This document shows, in pieces, positions 34,039-43,169 of a stretch of DNA of 64,000 nt. The notes below the pieces were generated by a model, which was not told the DNA's origin, made no database searches, and saw nothing but the letters and a program-made list of their open reading frames with translations. The DNA comes from Myxococcus eversor. GTDB lineage: Bacteria; Myxococcota; Myxococcia; Myxococcales; Myxococcaceae. Each line of letters starts with the position of its first letter. Positions within the stretch are counted from its first letter, which is position 1. Where the stretch lies: positions 124,001 through 188,000 of the forward strand of contig NZ_JAAIXY010000014.1 of NCBI RefSeq assembly GCF_010894455.1, written 5' to 3'. The translations under genes were made by a program, and so were the position numbers.

Positions 34039-36393
34039 CTACCTGCGGCTGACGTCGCCCACGCGCGTCTGGTGCAGCAGCACGGGCTCGCCCTTGTAGA
34101 GCAGCTTGTAGGCGCCGTAGCTGCCGAGCACGTGCTTCACGTACTCGCGCGTCTCGTCGAAGGCGATGTGCTCCACCCACTCGTCCAGCTCCGCCTGAGG
34201 CAGCGCCTGACGCCAGCGGTCCACCGCCCTGGGCCCCGCGTTGTAGGCGGCCACCGCGTACGCCATGTTCCCGCCAAAGCGGTTGAGCAACTGTCCCAGG
34301 TAGGCCGAGCCCAGCCGGACGTTCTGCGCGGGCTGGAGCAGCGCCGCCTCCCCCACCTCGCCCAGCTTCAGCGAGCTGGCCACCTGGCGCGCCGTCGCGG
34401 GCATGAGCTGCGCGAGCCCCAGCGCCCCCGTGGCCGAGCGCGCCTGCGGACGGAAGCGGCTCTCCTCACGGATGAGCCCCTGCATCAGGTCCGGGTCCAC
34501 CTTGGAGGCGCGCGCATAACGCTGGATGACGTTCCGGAACGCCAGCGGCCACGTCGCCTCCCACACGGGACGCGACGCCGCGCTCAGGGGCCCCTGCACT
34601 TCCTGGCGCAGTGACTCGCGCGCCACCTGCCGCGCGGCCCGCTGGCGCCCCGTGCGCAGCATCGTCTGGTAGAGAAGTCTCGCCGGCGCCTCCGGCAACC
34701 CTCGCGAGTTCACCGCGAGCAACTCATCCGCCGCGCCCGGCTGCCCCAGTCGAATCAGCTCCACTCCCGCCGCGAAGCGCGCGTCATGGCGCAGCGGCCC
34801 AGGCGGAAGGGGCCACACCTCGTCCGGCGGCGGCGCGTCGTCACCGGCTCCAGGAGGTGGCGTCAGGCGCGTCAGCCGCTCCGGAGCCAGCAACGCCAGC
34901 CGCGAGCGCGCCAGCATCCCGTACCAGGTCGCGGGGCGCTCGGTCGCCAGCAGCTCGTATTCATCGAGCGCAGTGGCGTTCGTCAGGGGCATCGGCTCCC
35001 GCACCCGCGCGCGCCAGTAGCGGGAGCGCCACAGTGCCTCGTCCGTGCGAGACGCCGCGGGCAGCTTCTCCACGGCCTCCAGCGCGGCCAGCGCCGCGGC
35101 GGGAGCGTCCTTGCGCGAGTGGAGCCAGAAGGCCCGGAACAGCGCCTCCGACGCGAAGTTGCCCGCCGGGTAGCGCCGCGCCGTCTCCTCATAGCGCTCC
35201 AATGCGCTGTCGAGCTGTCCCGTCCGTTGGAGGAGCCATGCCTCGAAGAAGAGCGCGTCGTCGGCATATCCATGCTCGGGATAGTCACGCGCGAGCGTCG
35301 CGTAGGTGTTGATGGCGGCCTTGGGGTCCACCACCGACTGCGAGTAGCCCAGCACGTAGAGCGCCTGGGGCCGCTGCTCGGCGGACATGCACTTCTCCGC
35401 CACGGGCGTGAGGAGCTGGATGGCGCGGCGGTGCTGCCGGTCCTTGCGCAGCGCGCGTCCGTAGGCGAGGTGCGCGCGACAGGACAGCTCGTCGGGCAGG
35501 TCCACCGAGGACATCACGCCCCACAACATGTCCATCGCGGAGGCATGGCGGTGCAGCTCCACCAGCGCCTCGCCCCGACGCACCTTCCACTTGGTGGGCA
35601 ACGGCAGGCCCTGCAACCGCTGACGCGCCCGCTGCGCCTCTCGCGACAGGGGGCTGGTGGCCCACACCTCCAGGAGCGCGCGGTGCTCCACGTTGTAGAG
35701 GCCCTGGACCCGCGCCAAATCACAGATGGCCAGGAGCGCCTTCATCCGCAGCGCGTCCGGCCCTCGCGCCTGCCGGCTGTCGATGAGTTCTTGCAGCGCC
35801 TGCAGCGCCCCGGGGACGTCCTTGCGACGCTGCAGCACGCGCGACAGGCTGAAGCGCGCCTCGGCGTAGAGCGGTGAGCCCGGGCTGACCTCGCGGTACT
35901 GGGACGTCGCCAGCTCCAGCCGACGCAGCTTCTCGTTCGCCTGCGCCGCCCACAGCAGGCAGTGGTCCTTCAGCGGGACGTAGTCGACGGCCAGCGCGGC
36001 GAACTCGTCCGCGGCGGTGGCGTAGTCCCTGGCGAACATCGAGCTCTGCGCGCGCAGGAAGCGGACCGGCAGCGTGGACTCCTCGTCCTTGAGCAGCGCA
36101 CGCGCGCGGGCATGACGGCCCCGGCGCAGTTCGTCACGGGCCTTGGCGAGGACGCCTTCCGCGAAGTAGGGCGCGAGCTGCTCGGGCCCGAAGGACACCA
36201 CCGACAGCTCCGCGCCAGAGGGCTGCTCCGCCGGAGTGTCGAGCAACTGCTCCAACTGCTCCTCCGACAACCCCTCACCCGGCCCGTCATCCTCGAGCGA
36301 CTGCGCCCGAGCGGAACCCGCCCCACCCACCAGGCCCGCGCAGGCCACGCACATCGCCATGGCACCCACGCGCAGCCGACGTCGTCCATCCAT
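34039..36393 (-). CDS. Soluble-type lytic murein transglycosylase with tetratricopeptide-like repeats
   Basis: A 784-residue exported protein. The signal peptide (AMCVACAGLVGGAGSARAQ) is cleaved near residue 30. A long alpha-solenoid of TPR-like repeats covers about 60-600, for example ALYVLGYSQSVVDPKAAINT and YADDALFFEAWLLQRTG. The C-terminal SLT domain at about 640-770 carries the catalytic Glu in GLIREESRFRPQA, GALGLAQLMPATA and the AYNAGPRAVDRW motif. It cleaves the glycan strands of peptidoglycan, leaving 1,6-anhydro ends, in the periplasm. The architecture equals that of E. coli Slt70. The start at 36393 is fixed by the signal peptide. Confidence 0.93.
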   Translation of the reverse strand: MDGRRRLRVGAMAMCVACAGLVGGAGSARAQSLEDDGPGEGLSEEQLEQLLDTPAEQPSGAELSVVSFGPEQLAPYFAEGVLAKARDELRRGRHARARALLKDEESTLPVRFLRAQSSMFARDYATAADEFAALAVDYVPLKDHCLLWAAQANEKLRRLELATSQYREVSPGSPLYAEARFSLSRVLQRRKDVPGALQALQELIDSRQARGPDALRMKALLAICDLARVQGLYNVEHRALLEVWATSPLSREAQRARQRLQGLPLPTKWKVRRGEALVELHRHASAMDMLWGVMSSVDLPDELSCRAHLAYGRALRKDRQHRRAIQLLTPVAEKCMSAEQRPQALYVLGYSQSVVDPKAAINTYATLARDYPEHGYADDALFFEAWLLQRTGQLDSALERYEETARRYPAGNFASEALFRAFWLHSRKDAPAAALAALEAVEKLPAASRTDEALWRSRYWRARVREPMPLTNATALDEYELLATERPATWYGMLARSRLALLAPERLTRLTPPPGAGDDAPPPDEVWPLPPGPLRHDARFAAGVELIRLGQPGAADELLAVNSRGLPEAPARLLYQTMLRTGRQRAARQVARESLRQEVQGPLSAASRPVWEATWPLAFRNVIQRYARASKVDPDLMQGLIREESRFRPQARSATGALGLAQLMPATARQVASSLKLGEVGEAALLQPAQNVRLGSAYLGQLLNRFGGNMAYAVAAYNAGPRAVDRWRQALPQAELDEWVEHIAFDETREYVKHVLGSYGAYKLLYKGEPVLLHQTRVGDVSRR

Positions 36394-36667
36394 GCATGCC
36401 CTCTTCCGCGATTCGGGCCCCTGAGGATTTGCACGCAGGGCAGACTTGGGACCGGGCGCCGGGCACGCCGAACGCACACGCGTCGTCCAGGCGATAGACG
36501 CGCGCGAAGTGTCCGCGCGTCACTGCTCGAAACACGACGGAACCGCGCGCTACACGTGGGTGCGCCTGCGCGGTGGTGGCGCGAAAGACCACCCGTCACA
36601 CCGCATCATCCACGTGCGCCGGCGCCCCACCTCAAGTCCGCTCGGAGGAATGAGGACCGCCAGGCGC

Positions 36668-37126
36668 TCAGTGGAACGCGGGCACGGAGGGCTTCGCCTG
36701 CTCCGCCATCACCCGCTCCGCCAACGCGCGGTTCAGCGCTTCATAGGAGGACTGGAGCGTCTTCAACTGGCGCCCCGCCACCCACGTCACCACCCCGCTG
36801 AAGTCCTCGCCGTGGACCAGCCGCGTCCCCGTGCCCTCCTGGGACAACAGGAAGTAGTGACGTCCATGCATCAGTCCAGGGATGCCACCCGTCCACTCCA
36901 GCGCCCTGGGCGGCTCCACGCGCGACATCGTCGCCGTGAAGCCATACACGCGCCCCAGGCGCCCCGGCGGGCGGACCTTCATCTTCACATGCGCCCCACG
37001 CTCCACCCGGCCCCGCGCCTCCACCATCAACGGGTTCCACGTGGGATAGCGGGCGAAATCACCCAGCACCGCCCACACGGCGTCCGGCGGCGCGTCGATG
37101 AAGGCCTCGGTCCTGAGTCGAAACAT
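36668..37126 (-). CDS. SRPBCC-family (START-like) protein
   Basis: A 152-residue protein with the helix-grip fold typical of the polyketide-cyclase/dehydrase or AHSA1-like family. The N-terminal FRLRTEAFIDAPPDAVWAVL motif is followed by FARYPTWNPLMVEARG, TRLVHGEDFSGVV and a long C-terminal helix (LQSSYEALNRALAERV). These proteins bind lipids or hydrophobic ligands in a deep cavity. No catalytic residues can be assigned. It lies between the transglycosylase and PopD genes on the same strand but with gaps near 280 bases on both sides, so it is probably independent. Confidence 0.88.
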   Translation of the reverse strand: MFRLRTEAFIDAPPDAVWAVLGDFARYPTWNPLMVEARGRVERGAHVKMKVRPPGRLGRVYGFTATMSRVEPPRALEWTGGIPGLMHGRHYFLLSQEGTGTRLVHGEDFSGVVTWVAGRQLKTLQSSYEALNRALAERVMAEQAKPSVPAFH

Positions 37127-37408
37127 TTTCGCCCCGCCTCTCGCGCCTCTGGTGACTGGCAGTCAGCTCCAGCCCCAGGCTGTCCTCTTTCAACCGACCC
37201 ACGACGCATACATGCCCCGCGGGACGATTGCGGGATGACAGGCGAATCGCGACTTTCTACGCTAGTCAGGAAGAAGCGGAGAACCCGTGCGTTTCCCGAA
37301 TTGGAAACGCGGGACGGCCGCGCACGGTGGAACGAACCACCAGGGCCGCCCTCCACGTCATTGGAGGGGAGCCCAGACCAGGGGTGCACGGCGAGGGGCA
37401 CCCACCGC

Positions 37409-37822
37409 TTAGTAGAGGTCGACGGGCATCATGGCGCCCGCCTCGAACTCCGGAGCACGCCGCAGCTGGTCCAGCACGCGCGGCGCGCAGCGCAGGTGGA
37501 GCATGGGCAACGAGCCCGGCTCGCTCACCGAACGCACGGAGCCCAGGAGGTGGTGTGCCTCGAGCCAGCGCATGAAGCTCTCGTGGAAACGAGCGCTCTC
37601 CGCCAGCCCGGCCCGTTGGACCTCCGCCCGAGACAGGGGCGGAGGACGGGGAGGAGTGCGTCCACGAGCAGCCTTGGGCTCCTCGCGGGGCATGACTGTG
37701 ACATCTATCCATTCAGGCTGCGTCCGCGCGCCGGCCAGGCCGGGCAACGGACGGACCGCCGAGGTGATGCGGGACGAACCCGCCGCGAAGCCGTCCCCCG
37801 GCTCGCCAATCTTTCTGCTCAT
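37409..37822 (-). CDS. popD: PopD-like inhibitor/partner of the subtilase
   Basis: A 137-residue protein without a signal peptide, encoded 63 bases downstream of the PopC-like subtilase gene on the same strand. It begins with a low-complexity region, and its C-terminal 60 residues (SLPMLHLRCAPRVLDQLRRA and the final MMPVDLY) resemble a subtilisin propeptide or I9 inhibitor, whose C-terminal tail ending in Tyr lies in the active site. In M. xanthus, PopD forms a cytoplasmic complex with PopC, holds it inactive and is degraded by FtsH(D) upon starvation. Size, gene order and lack of signal peptide fit. The propeptide-like reading of the C-terminus is inference. A GGGGGAGGAGG ribosome site is present. 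Confidence 0.75.
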   Translation of the reverse strand: MSRKIGEPGDGFAAGSSRITSAVRPLPGLAGARTQPEWIDVTVMPREEPKAARGRTPPRPPPLSRAEVQRAGLAESARFHESFMRWLEAHHLLGSVRSVSEPGSLPMLHLRCAPRVLDQLRRAPEFEAGAMMPVDLY

Positions 37823-37885
37823 GGCCTCATCCTCCTCCCCCGGGCCCGGCGCTCGACTGGCGCCGACCCCGGCTTCAACCCGCCG

Positions 37886-39313
37886 TCACCTGAATACAGC
37901 CAGGCCCTTGCCTGTCCGGTGTCCGCCTGAGCGAGGAAGTTTGACCGCATTGGCCAAAATCAAATCCCGCACCTCGAGCGCCGTCAAGTCAGGGGCACGG
38001 CATCGGTAGAGCGCCGCGATACCCGCTACATAAGGCGCCGCCATGCTCGTGCCACTCATTCGCTCGTAGAACGCCTGGTTGTTGCAGCGCCTTTCAGTGC
38101 TGGAATACACGTTCACCCCGTAACCCATGATGTCGGGCACGACGCGGCGCTCCACGACACCGCTGGCCGAGAAATGGGCCACGTTGCGCTCGAAGTCGAC
38201 TGCACCGACGGCCAGGGACTCGTCAAAGGCGGCTGGATAACCAACCGAGTCGGGTCCACTGTTGCCTGCCGCGACAACAGGCAGCACGTTGCTGTCGAGC
38301 AGCCGACGAATCATCGTCTGGAGCGCGCGCTGGTTGAGCTTGTAGTCCGCCTCGGAGATGCCGGGAGGCGGCTTGAGCGGGAAGCCCAGCGAGAGATTGA
38401 CGACGGCGGGACGGGTGACGTTCTGCGGGCTGCTGAACTGGTGCAGCAGCCACTCCATGCCGGCGGCCACGCGGCCCAGGCTGGTGCGGATGGTCTCCGA
38501 CTCGATGACGGACGCGACGTAGAGGTCGACCTCCGGAGCGACGCCATGGTGCGTGCCCGCGGCGATGCCGCACACGTGCGTGCCGTGGCCATCCGGGTCG
38601 AAGCCGCGGATGTCGCGCGCCGGATTGTGCGGCGAGTTGGGGAACAGCGACACGTAGCGGAACTGGATGACCTTGGCGGCGTGCTCGGGGTGGTCGGCGT
38701 CCACGCCGGTGTCGAGCACGCCGAGCAGCACGCCCGCGCCGCGGATTCCCTGGGCGTGGGCCAGGGGCACACCGCTCTCCTCGGGCCACTCGCGCTCGGC
38801 CAGCGAGCTCATGCCCCGGTTGCGCGGACCGGACTGTCCCGCCGACACGGGGCCGGGGAAGGACAGGGGCACGACGTCGGGGATGAACTCGAAGTCGTTG
38901 GACAGCTCGCCGCGCGCCTCGCGCTCCGTGTCCTCCGAGTAGAAGTGGGCCATGGTGGCGCCGATGAGCGGCATGAAGCGGAAGCTGCCCGCCTCGCTGC
39001 CGGTCTGCTCCGTCACGGGCGCGCCCGGCAACGGCACCGTCGTGGAGTCGGCGCCGCGCGTGGTGGGACGCTTGATTTTGGACCCCTTCGCCACGCGCTT
39101 GCGCTCTTCCTGGCCGCTGATGGCCGGACGCGGTCCGGGCAGCGTGGCCGAGCGCAGGCCCAGCGACGACAGGGTGTCCGGTGCGCGGTTGGCGACCGCG
39201 AAGCGAAGTGCCGTGGTGCGCGGCAACACGCGCTCGCCCTGCTGCGTACCGCGAGGCCCGACGCGGGCCTGCGTTTCGATGGACTCCTTGGGAACCAACA
39301 GGTAGGACTTCAT
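37886..39313 (-). CDS. popC: PopC-like subtilisin-family serine protease
   Basis: A 475-residue S8 protease without a signal peptide. An N-terminal 190-residue region of low similarity precedes the catalytic domain, which carries Asp201 (GVLDTGVDADHP), His243 (DGHGTHVCGI), oxyanion Asn351 (AAGNSGPDS) and Ser423 (MSGTSMAAPYVAG). In M. xanthus, PopC is a subtilase of about this length that lacks a signal peptide and is secreted slowly during starvation. There it cleaves the CsgA p25 protein to the intercellular C-signal that drives aggregation and sporulation. The adjacent PopD-like gene supports this identity. AAGGAG lies 10 bases before the ATG. A different cytosolic subtilase is the main alternative. 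Confidence 0.82.
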   Translation of the reverse strand: MKSYLLVPKESIETQARVGPRGTQQGERVLPRTTALRFAVANRAPDTLSSLGLRSATLPGPRPAISGQEERKRVAKGSKIKRPTTRGADSTTVPLPGAPVTEQTGSEAGSFRFMPLIGATMAHFYSEDTEREARGELSNDFEFIPDVVPLSFPGPVSAGQSGPRNRGMSSLAEREWPEESGVPLAHAQGIRGAGVLLGVLDTGVDADHPEHAAKVIQFRYVSLFPNSPHNPARDIRGFDPDGHGTHVCGIAAGTHHGVAPEVDLYVASVIESETIRTSLGRVAAGMEWLLHQFSSPQNVTRPAVVNLSLGFPLKPPPGISEADYKLNQRALQTMIRRLLDSNVLPVVAAGNSGPDSVGYPAAFDESLAVGAVDFERNVAHFSASGVVERRVVPDIMGYGVNVYSSTERRCNNQAFYERMSGTSMAAPYVAGIAALYRCRAPDLTALEVRDLILANAVKLPRSGGHRTGKGLAVFR

Positions 39314-39951
39314 GGGTTGTCTACTCCTTGAACGACCGTGCAACGCTGGCGGCGTGAGGCAAGGGCCACCGGCACCCAAGCTGCGTCCGCCGCGCCCGGA
39401 GCCTCGCGAGAGCGGCGGATGTGGATGGCGCACGCGGGAGCGGCGCCGAAAACAGCCGGGTCCTCCTCCCCGGCGCATGAGACCTCCTCGCGGCATGGGG
39501 CAGCCCTCCGGCCCCCGACTCCCCAGGACTTCAAGGACGCCACCGCGTCCTCGCGTGCGAGCCGCCGTACACCCCGGTCCGTCGCCTTCACGGGCGCCCG
39601 ACCCGCGGTGGCTGTGGCGCGCCCTTCCATGGCTTCGCTCTCTCCTCCAGGAATCCCCGGACCCATTGTGAGATTGGACAGGATGGGCCTGACAATTAAA
39701 CCAGGGATTCCATGCTGTAGACGCATGAGCCCCCCTGAATCGGTCCTTGCGGGACTTTCCGGAGCGTCGGGAAGTATGAAGGAGGCCCCCCAGACTGCTC
39801 GGAGCGTCACAAGAGCGGTGTCCGCCAGCCGACCCGGGGCGTCGGAGGAGGCGGGGAGGGAGGGGGAAGTTCGCGTCCCCACAATTGTTCGCCTACGTCG
39901 CCCACGACGGATTAAGTGGGCGCAAGCGGTCCGTCCTTTGGAGCCATCGAC
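39314..39951. other. Intergenic region of 638 bp
   Basis: This lies between the divergent popC-like and lgt genes. Several open frames cross it, but their translations are Ala/Arg/Ser-rich without recognisable character, so I call no gene. The popC ribosome site is at 39323-39328. A+T-richer stretches at 39665-39715 and 39870-39915 are plausible promoter areas for the popC-like and lgt genes respectively; no consensus element is convincing. Confidence 0.5.
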
Positions 39952-40746
39952 GTGATTCCCTACTGGCATGCCCCTTCGCTGAAGCTGGGGCCCCTCACCA
40001 TCGAGCCCTTCGGCATCTTCGTCGCCGTGGGCATCCTGCTGGCCGCGCGGTTGCTCGGTCGCCAGGCGCAGCGCCAAGGGTTGGACCCGACGCCGCTCGC
40101 CGACTACGCCCCGTGGGGCGTGGGCATCGGCGTGCTGGTGGGCCACTGGGTGCACCTGTTCTTCTACCACCCGGAGGAGCTGTCCAAGGGGCCGCTCCAG
40201 ATTCTGAAGGTGTGGGACGGGCTGTCGTCCTTCGGCGGCCTGGTGGGCGGCATCATCGCGGCCATCTTCTTCTTCCGGCACCGGAAGCTGCGCTTCAACG
40301 ACTACGCGGACGCGTTCGCCCTGGGCGTGGCGCCGGGCTGGGCGGTGGCGCGGCTGGGCTGCTTCGCGGTGCATGACCACCCGGGCGTGCGCACCGACTT
40401 CTTCCTCGCGGTGGCGTTCCCCAACGGGGCCCGGCATGACCTGGGCATGTACGACGCCATCGCCCTCTTCCTCATCTCCGGCCTGCTGTACGCGCTGCGC
40501 GACGTGGAGAAGATGAAGGGGCGGCTGCTGCCGCTGCTCTCGCTGCTGTACGCGGCGTGCCGGTTCAGCTTCGACTTCCTGCGCGCCACGGACATGAACT
40601 ACGTGGACGCGCGCTACTTCGGCCTGACGCCCGCGCAGTATGGCTGCTTCGCGCTGGTGGCCTATGGCGTGTGGGGGCTGTTGCGCCGCCGCGAGTCGAG
40701 CGCGACGTCAGCACCACCTGGGAAGACGCTGGGCACGGCGCGGTAG
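39952..40746 (+). CDS. lgt: Prolipoprotein diacylglyceryl transferase
   Basis: A 264-residue polytopic inner-membrane protein with about seven hydrophobic segments. It transfers diacylglycerol from phosphatidylglycerol to the lipobox cysteine of prolipoproteins. Family features are the N-terminal IPYWHAPSLKLGPLTIEPFG, WDGLSSFGGLVGGI, ARLGCFAVHDHPG (corresponding to the GRxGNFxNxExxG signature, here with Cys-Phe and His-Asp) and RFSFDFLRATD. The start is the GTG at 39952, which has a GGAG ribosome site 8 bases upstream; a GTG at 39916 is less likely. The many lipoproteins in this window are its substrates. The altered signature suggests it could be a paralogue. A strong terminator follows. Confidence 0.9.
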   Translation: MIPYWHAPSLKLGPLTIEPFGIFVAVGILLAARLLGRQAQRQGLDPTPLADYAPWGVGIGVLVGHWVHLFFYHPEELSKGPLQILKVWDGLSSFGGLVGGIIAAIFFFRHRKLRFNDYADAFALGVAPGWAVARLGCFAVHDHPGVRTDFFLAVAFPNGARHDLGMYDAIALFLISGLLYALRDVEKMKGRLLPLLSLLYAACRFSFDFLRATDMNYVDARYFGLTPAQYGCFALVAYGVWGLLRRRESSATSAPPGKTLGTAR

Positions 40747-40758
40747 GGTGTGGTTCCG

Positions 40759-40784
40759 GGCCCTCGCGGTGATTCGCGAGGGCC
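40759..40784 (+). terminator. Intrinsic terminator after lgt
   Basis: GGCCCTCGCG (40759-40768) and CGCGAGGGCC (40775-40784) form a perfect 10-bp stem with a 6-base loop, followed by TTCT. It starts 13 bases after the lgt stop codon. Confidence 0.82.
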
Positions 40785-40852
40785 TTCTGCTGTCTGGGGT
40801 ATGGGCCGCGGGACTCCGCCGCGCCCTGGCGGCTCCGCTGGGTCGGATCGAC

Positions 40853-41812
40853 TCAGGCGGGTACGGGCATGCGCACGGCGGAGAGCTTGCGCGGTGTGAG
40901 CACCGAGTGGATGCAGGCGATGCGTCCGTCCGCTCCCAGCTCCACGCGCACCACCACGTTCGTGGCGAGCAGCGGATCCTTCGCGGGCGCATACACCAGC
41001 GCCAGCGCGGGCAGGCCGTTGAGCCACTGGAGCTCCACCGCGAGGGGAGTCCCACGCAGCTCCATCAGCCGCGTCAGGAACGTCAGCACGCGCTTCGCGC
41101 CCACCATGGGCACCTGGGCCGCGCGCACCTCGCCCCGGCCGTCCGTCAGCGTCAACACGTCGTGGGCAAGCAGTGCCTCGGCCGCCGCCACATCTCCCGA
41201 CAGCAGCGCGCCGAGGAAGCCTTCGAGCGCCGTGCGAGTGCGCTGTTGGAGGTCCTTCGTCGGCAGGCAGCGCGCGCCGTCGTAGGCGGCCATGGCGGCG
41301 CGGGCGCGGTGATGCACCACCTTCACGTTGGCCTCGGTCATGCCCAGGGCCTCGGCGACTTCGTGCACGGTGGAGTCGAACACGTCGCGCAGGAGCAGCA
41401 CTGCGCGTTGCTTGGGGGTCAGGGCCTCCAGCGCCAGCAGGAAGGCGAAGGAGACGCTCTCCAAGAGCTCGTAGCGGCCCTCCGTCGAGCCTCCACCCGG
41501 CAGCCTCGCCTCCACCGCGGGCGGCACTTCCTCATCACCGGTCTCCAGCGGCGAGGGCAGCCACGGGCCGATGTAGCCCTCGCGTCGACGGCGGCGCAGG
41601 GCGTCTCGGGACAGGTTCAGCGCCACGCGTGTCAGCCAGGGGCGCAGCTCCTCGTGACGCTCGGGAGGCGAGGTCAGCGCGCGGGCGAAGGTCTCCTGCA
41701 CCAGCTCGTCCGCGTCCGCCGCCACGCCCGTCATGCGGTAGCACAGGCCCCAGAGGTAGCGCTCGTGCTCCCGCGCCGCCTTCGCCAGTGCCCCGTGCGA
41801 CACGTCCGACAT
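40853..41812 (-). CDS. ECF41-like RNA polymerase sigma factor with SnoaL-like tail
   Basis: A 319-residue ECF sigma factor. Region 2 is at about residues 15-80 (YLWGLCYRMTGVAADADELV, QETFARAL) and region 4 at about 125-180 (LTPKQRAVLLLRDVFDSTVH, MTEANVKVVHHRARAAM). An NTF2/SnoaL-like C-terminal extension covers about 195-319. This fusion defines the ECF41/SigJ type, where the extension, rather than an anti-sigma factor, modulates activity. ECF41 genes usually neighbour one for an oxidoreductase, epimerase or carboxymuconolactone decarboxylase. Here the gene lies 3 bases after an FAD oxidoreductase gene, fitting that pattern. A candidate target promoter lies upstream of the oxidoreductase gene. 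Confidence 0.93.
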   Translation of the reverse strand: MSDVSHGALAKAAREHERYLWGLCYRMTGVAADADELVQETFARALTSPPERHEELRPWLTRVALNLSRDALRRRRREGYIGPWLPSPLETGDEEVPPAVEARLPGGGSTEGRYELLESVSFAFLLALEALTPKQRAVLLLRDVFDSTVHEVAEALGMTEANVKVVHHRARAAMAAYDGARCLPTKDLQQRTRTALEGFLGALLSGDVAAAEALLAHDVLTLTDGRGEVRAAQVPMVGAKRVLTFLTRLMELRGTPLAVELQWLNGLPALALVYAPAKDPLLATNVVVRVELGADGRIACIHSVLTPRKLSAVRMPVPA

Positions 41813-41815
41813 GGC

Positions 41816-43117
41816 TCAGGCTCCCACCGCGAGGCGCGGCTCCTCGTGGCGCTGTCGCAGCAACGCGTGCTCCACCGACTCCGCGCTGGCGAAGGACGCG
41901 TCCACCAGCAGCCCCTCGGCGCCCACCCAGTCCCCCACGCGGTACAGGCCGCGCACGTGCGGCACCTCTGGCGACGGACGGCCCGCGAGGCCTCCCGACT
42001 TCGCCGTGGGAATCCGGTGGCTCACCACCAGCGAGGGGCGGAAGCGTCGGGCCACGAGGTGCGCGCGCCAGCCGGGTTGCAGCACGTCCATCACCGCCTC
42101 CAGCTCGGCCTCGGTCGCCTCGGAGTCGGGCGTCGCGAGGTACTTCAATACGTGCACCATGGCGCCTCCCTCCGGCCCCAGCTTCGCGAAGGCCGAGTGC
42201 ACCGAGGCGTACCATGGACCATCGATGCCGAGCGCGAACAGCGCCTCGGGCCTGGGCAACCGCGACAGGCCCAGCTCCAGCGTGGCCGCTCTCACCGGCG
42301 TCGACTCGGCGGCCTCGCGCGCGAGAACCGTGTCCTCGGGCATGAGGCTGGACACGTCACCGGGGCTGCCGGCCAGCACCACCGCGTCTGCCGCGCGCAC
42401 CGTGCCGTCGCCCATTCGCAGGCCCTGGACCTGGCCCGACTGGATGACGACGCGGTCGACTCGCGCGGAGAGCTCCAGCGTGACTCCGGCCTCGCGGGCA
42501 ACGGACTCCACCGACGACACGAGCGAAGCCCAGCCCTCGTCGAGGTAGAGCACGTTCGCCTGGAGCGCGAGCTGGATTTGCGTCACCACGGCCTGCGCGC
42601 TGAGCGTGTCCACGTCTCCACAGTAGGTGCCCAGGCGAGCCAGCGCGGCGACGAGGGCACGCACGTCCTCGCGAGACATGCGGAGGTCCAGCCACTCGCG
42701 CAGGGACACGTGCGCCAGGGTGTTGGGGTCGATTCGACGGAGGCTCGCGAGGAGTCGGCCCAACTCCAGCTTGCCAGTCAGGGGCAGCACGTCCGTGGTC
42801 ATCAGCGACACGGGGCCACGGGGCAGCGTGTGAAGTCGGCCAGCGCGCAGGGCATAGCTGGCACCTGACTGGCCTGCGATTCCCCCCCGAGGCTTCACAC
42901 CGAGGCGGCCGAGCACCCGCATGCCGGCTCCGGCGCGGTACAGGGCGTGCGGTCCCAGGTTGAAGCGGAAGCCCTCCACGTCCGAGGTCTGCGCGCGTCC
43001 ACCGAGGTGCTTGGAGCGCTCGTACAGCGTCACCGCGCAGCCGCCACGCGCCAGCAGGGCCGCCGCCGCGAGCCCACCCAGTCCACCCCCCACCACCGCC
43101 ACCGTCTTCGCGTCCAT
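41816..43117 (-). CDS. FAD-dependent amine oxidase/phytoene-desaturase-like oxidoreductase
   Basis: A 433-residue flavoprotein. The N-terminal dinucleotide-binding motif is VAVVGGGLGGLAAAALLARGG, given by positions 6-26, followed by the second-Gly block YERSKHLGGRAQTSDVEGF typical of the amine oxidase/carotenoid desaturase/protoporphyrinogen oxidase superfamily. Near the C-terminus, LYRVGDWVGAEGLLVDASFA contacts the flavin. No membrane segment or signal peptide is seen. The substrate is not evident; the family oxidises or isomerises isoprenoids and amines. Together with the ECF41-like sigma gene 3 bases downstream it forms an operon, and the enzyme is a likely target and partner of that sigma factor. 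An ACGGAGGACGG ribosome site is present. Confidence 0.9.
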   Translation of the reverse strand: MDAKTVAVVGGGLGGLAAAALLARGGCAVTLYERSKHLGGRAQTSDVEGFRFNLGPHALYRAGAGMRVLGRLGVKPRGGIAGQSGASYALRAGRLHTLPRGPVSLMTTDVLPLTGKLELGRLLASLRRIDPNTLAHVSLREWLDLRMSREDVRALVAALARLGTYCGDVDTLSAQAVVTQIQLALQANVLYLDEGWASLVSSVESVAREAGVTLELSARVDRVVIQSGQVQGLRMGDGTVRAADAVVLAGSPGDVSSLMPEDTVLAREAAESTPVRAATLELGLSRLPRPEALFALGIDGPWYASVHSAFAKLGPEGGAMVHVLKYLATPDSEATEAELEAVMDVLQPGWRAHLVARRFRPSLVVSHRIPTAKSGGLAGRPSPEVPHVRGLYRVGDWVGAEGLLVDASFASAESVEHALLRQRHEEPRLAVGA

Positions 43118-43169
43118 GTCCGTCCTCCGTCGACTCACACCCGGGAAAATCCCGAGCACTCGACGACTC

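Noticed and set aside
39310..39727. Minus-strand open frame that overlaps the popC-like start codon by four bases (ATGA)
   Set aside because: The overlap looks like coupling, but the popC-like gene has its own AAGGAG site and the translation (Arg/Ala/Gly-rich, no domain) looks random. I do not call it a gene.
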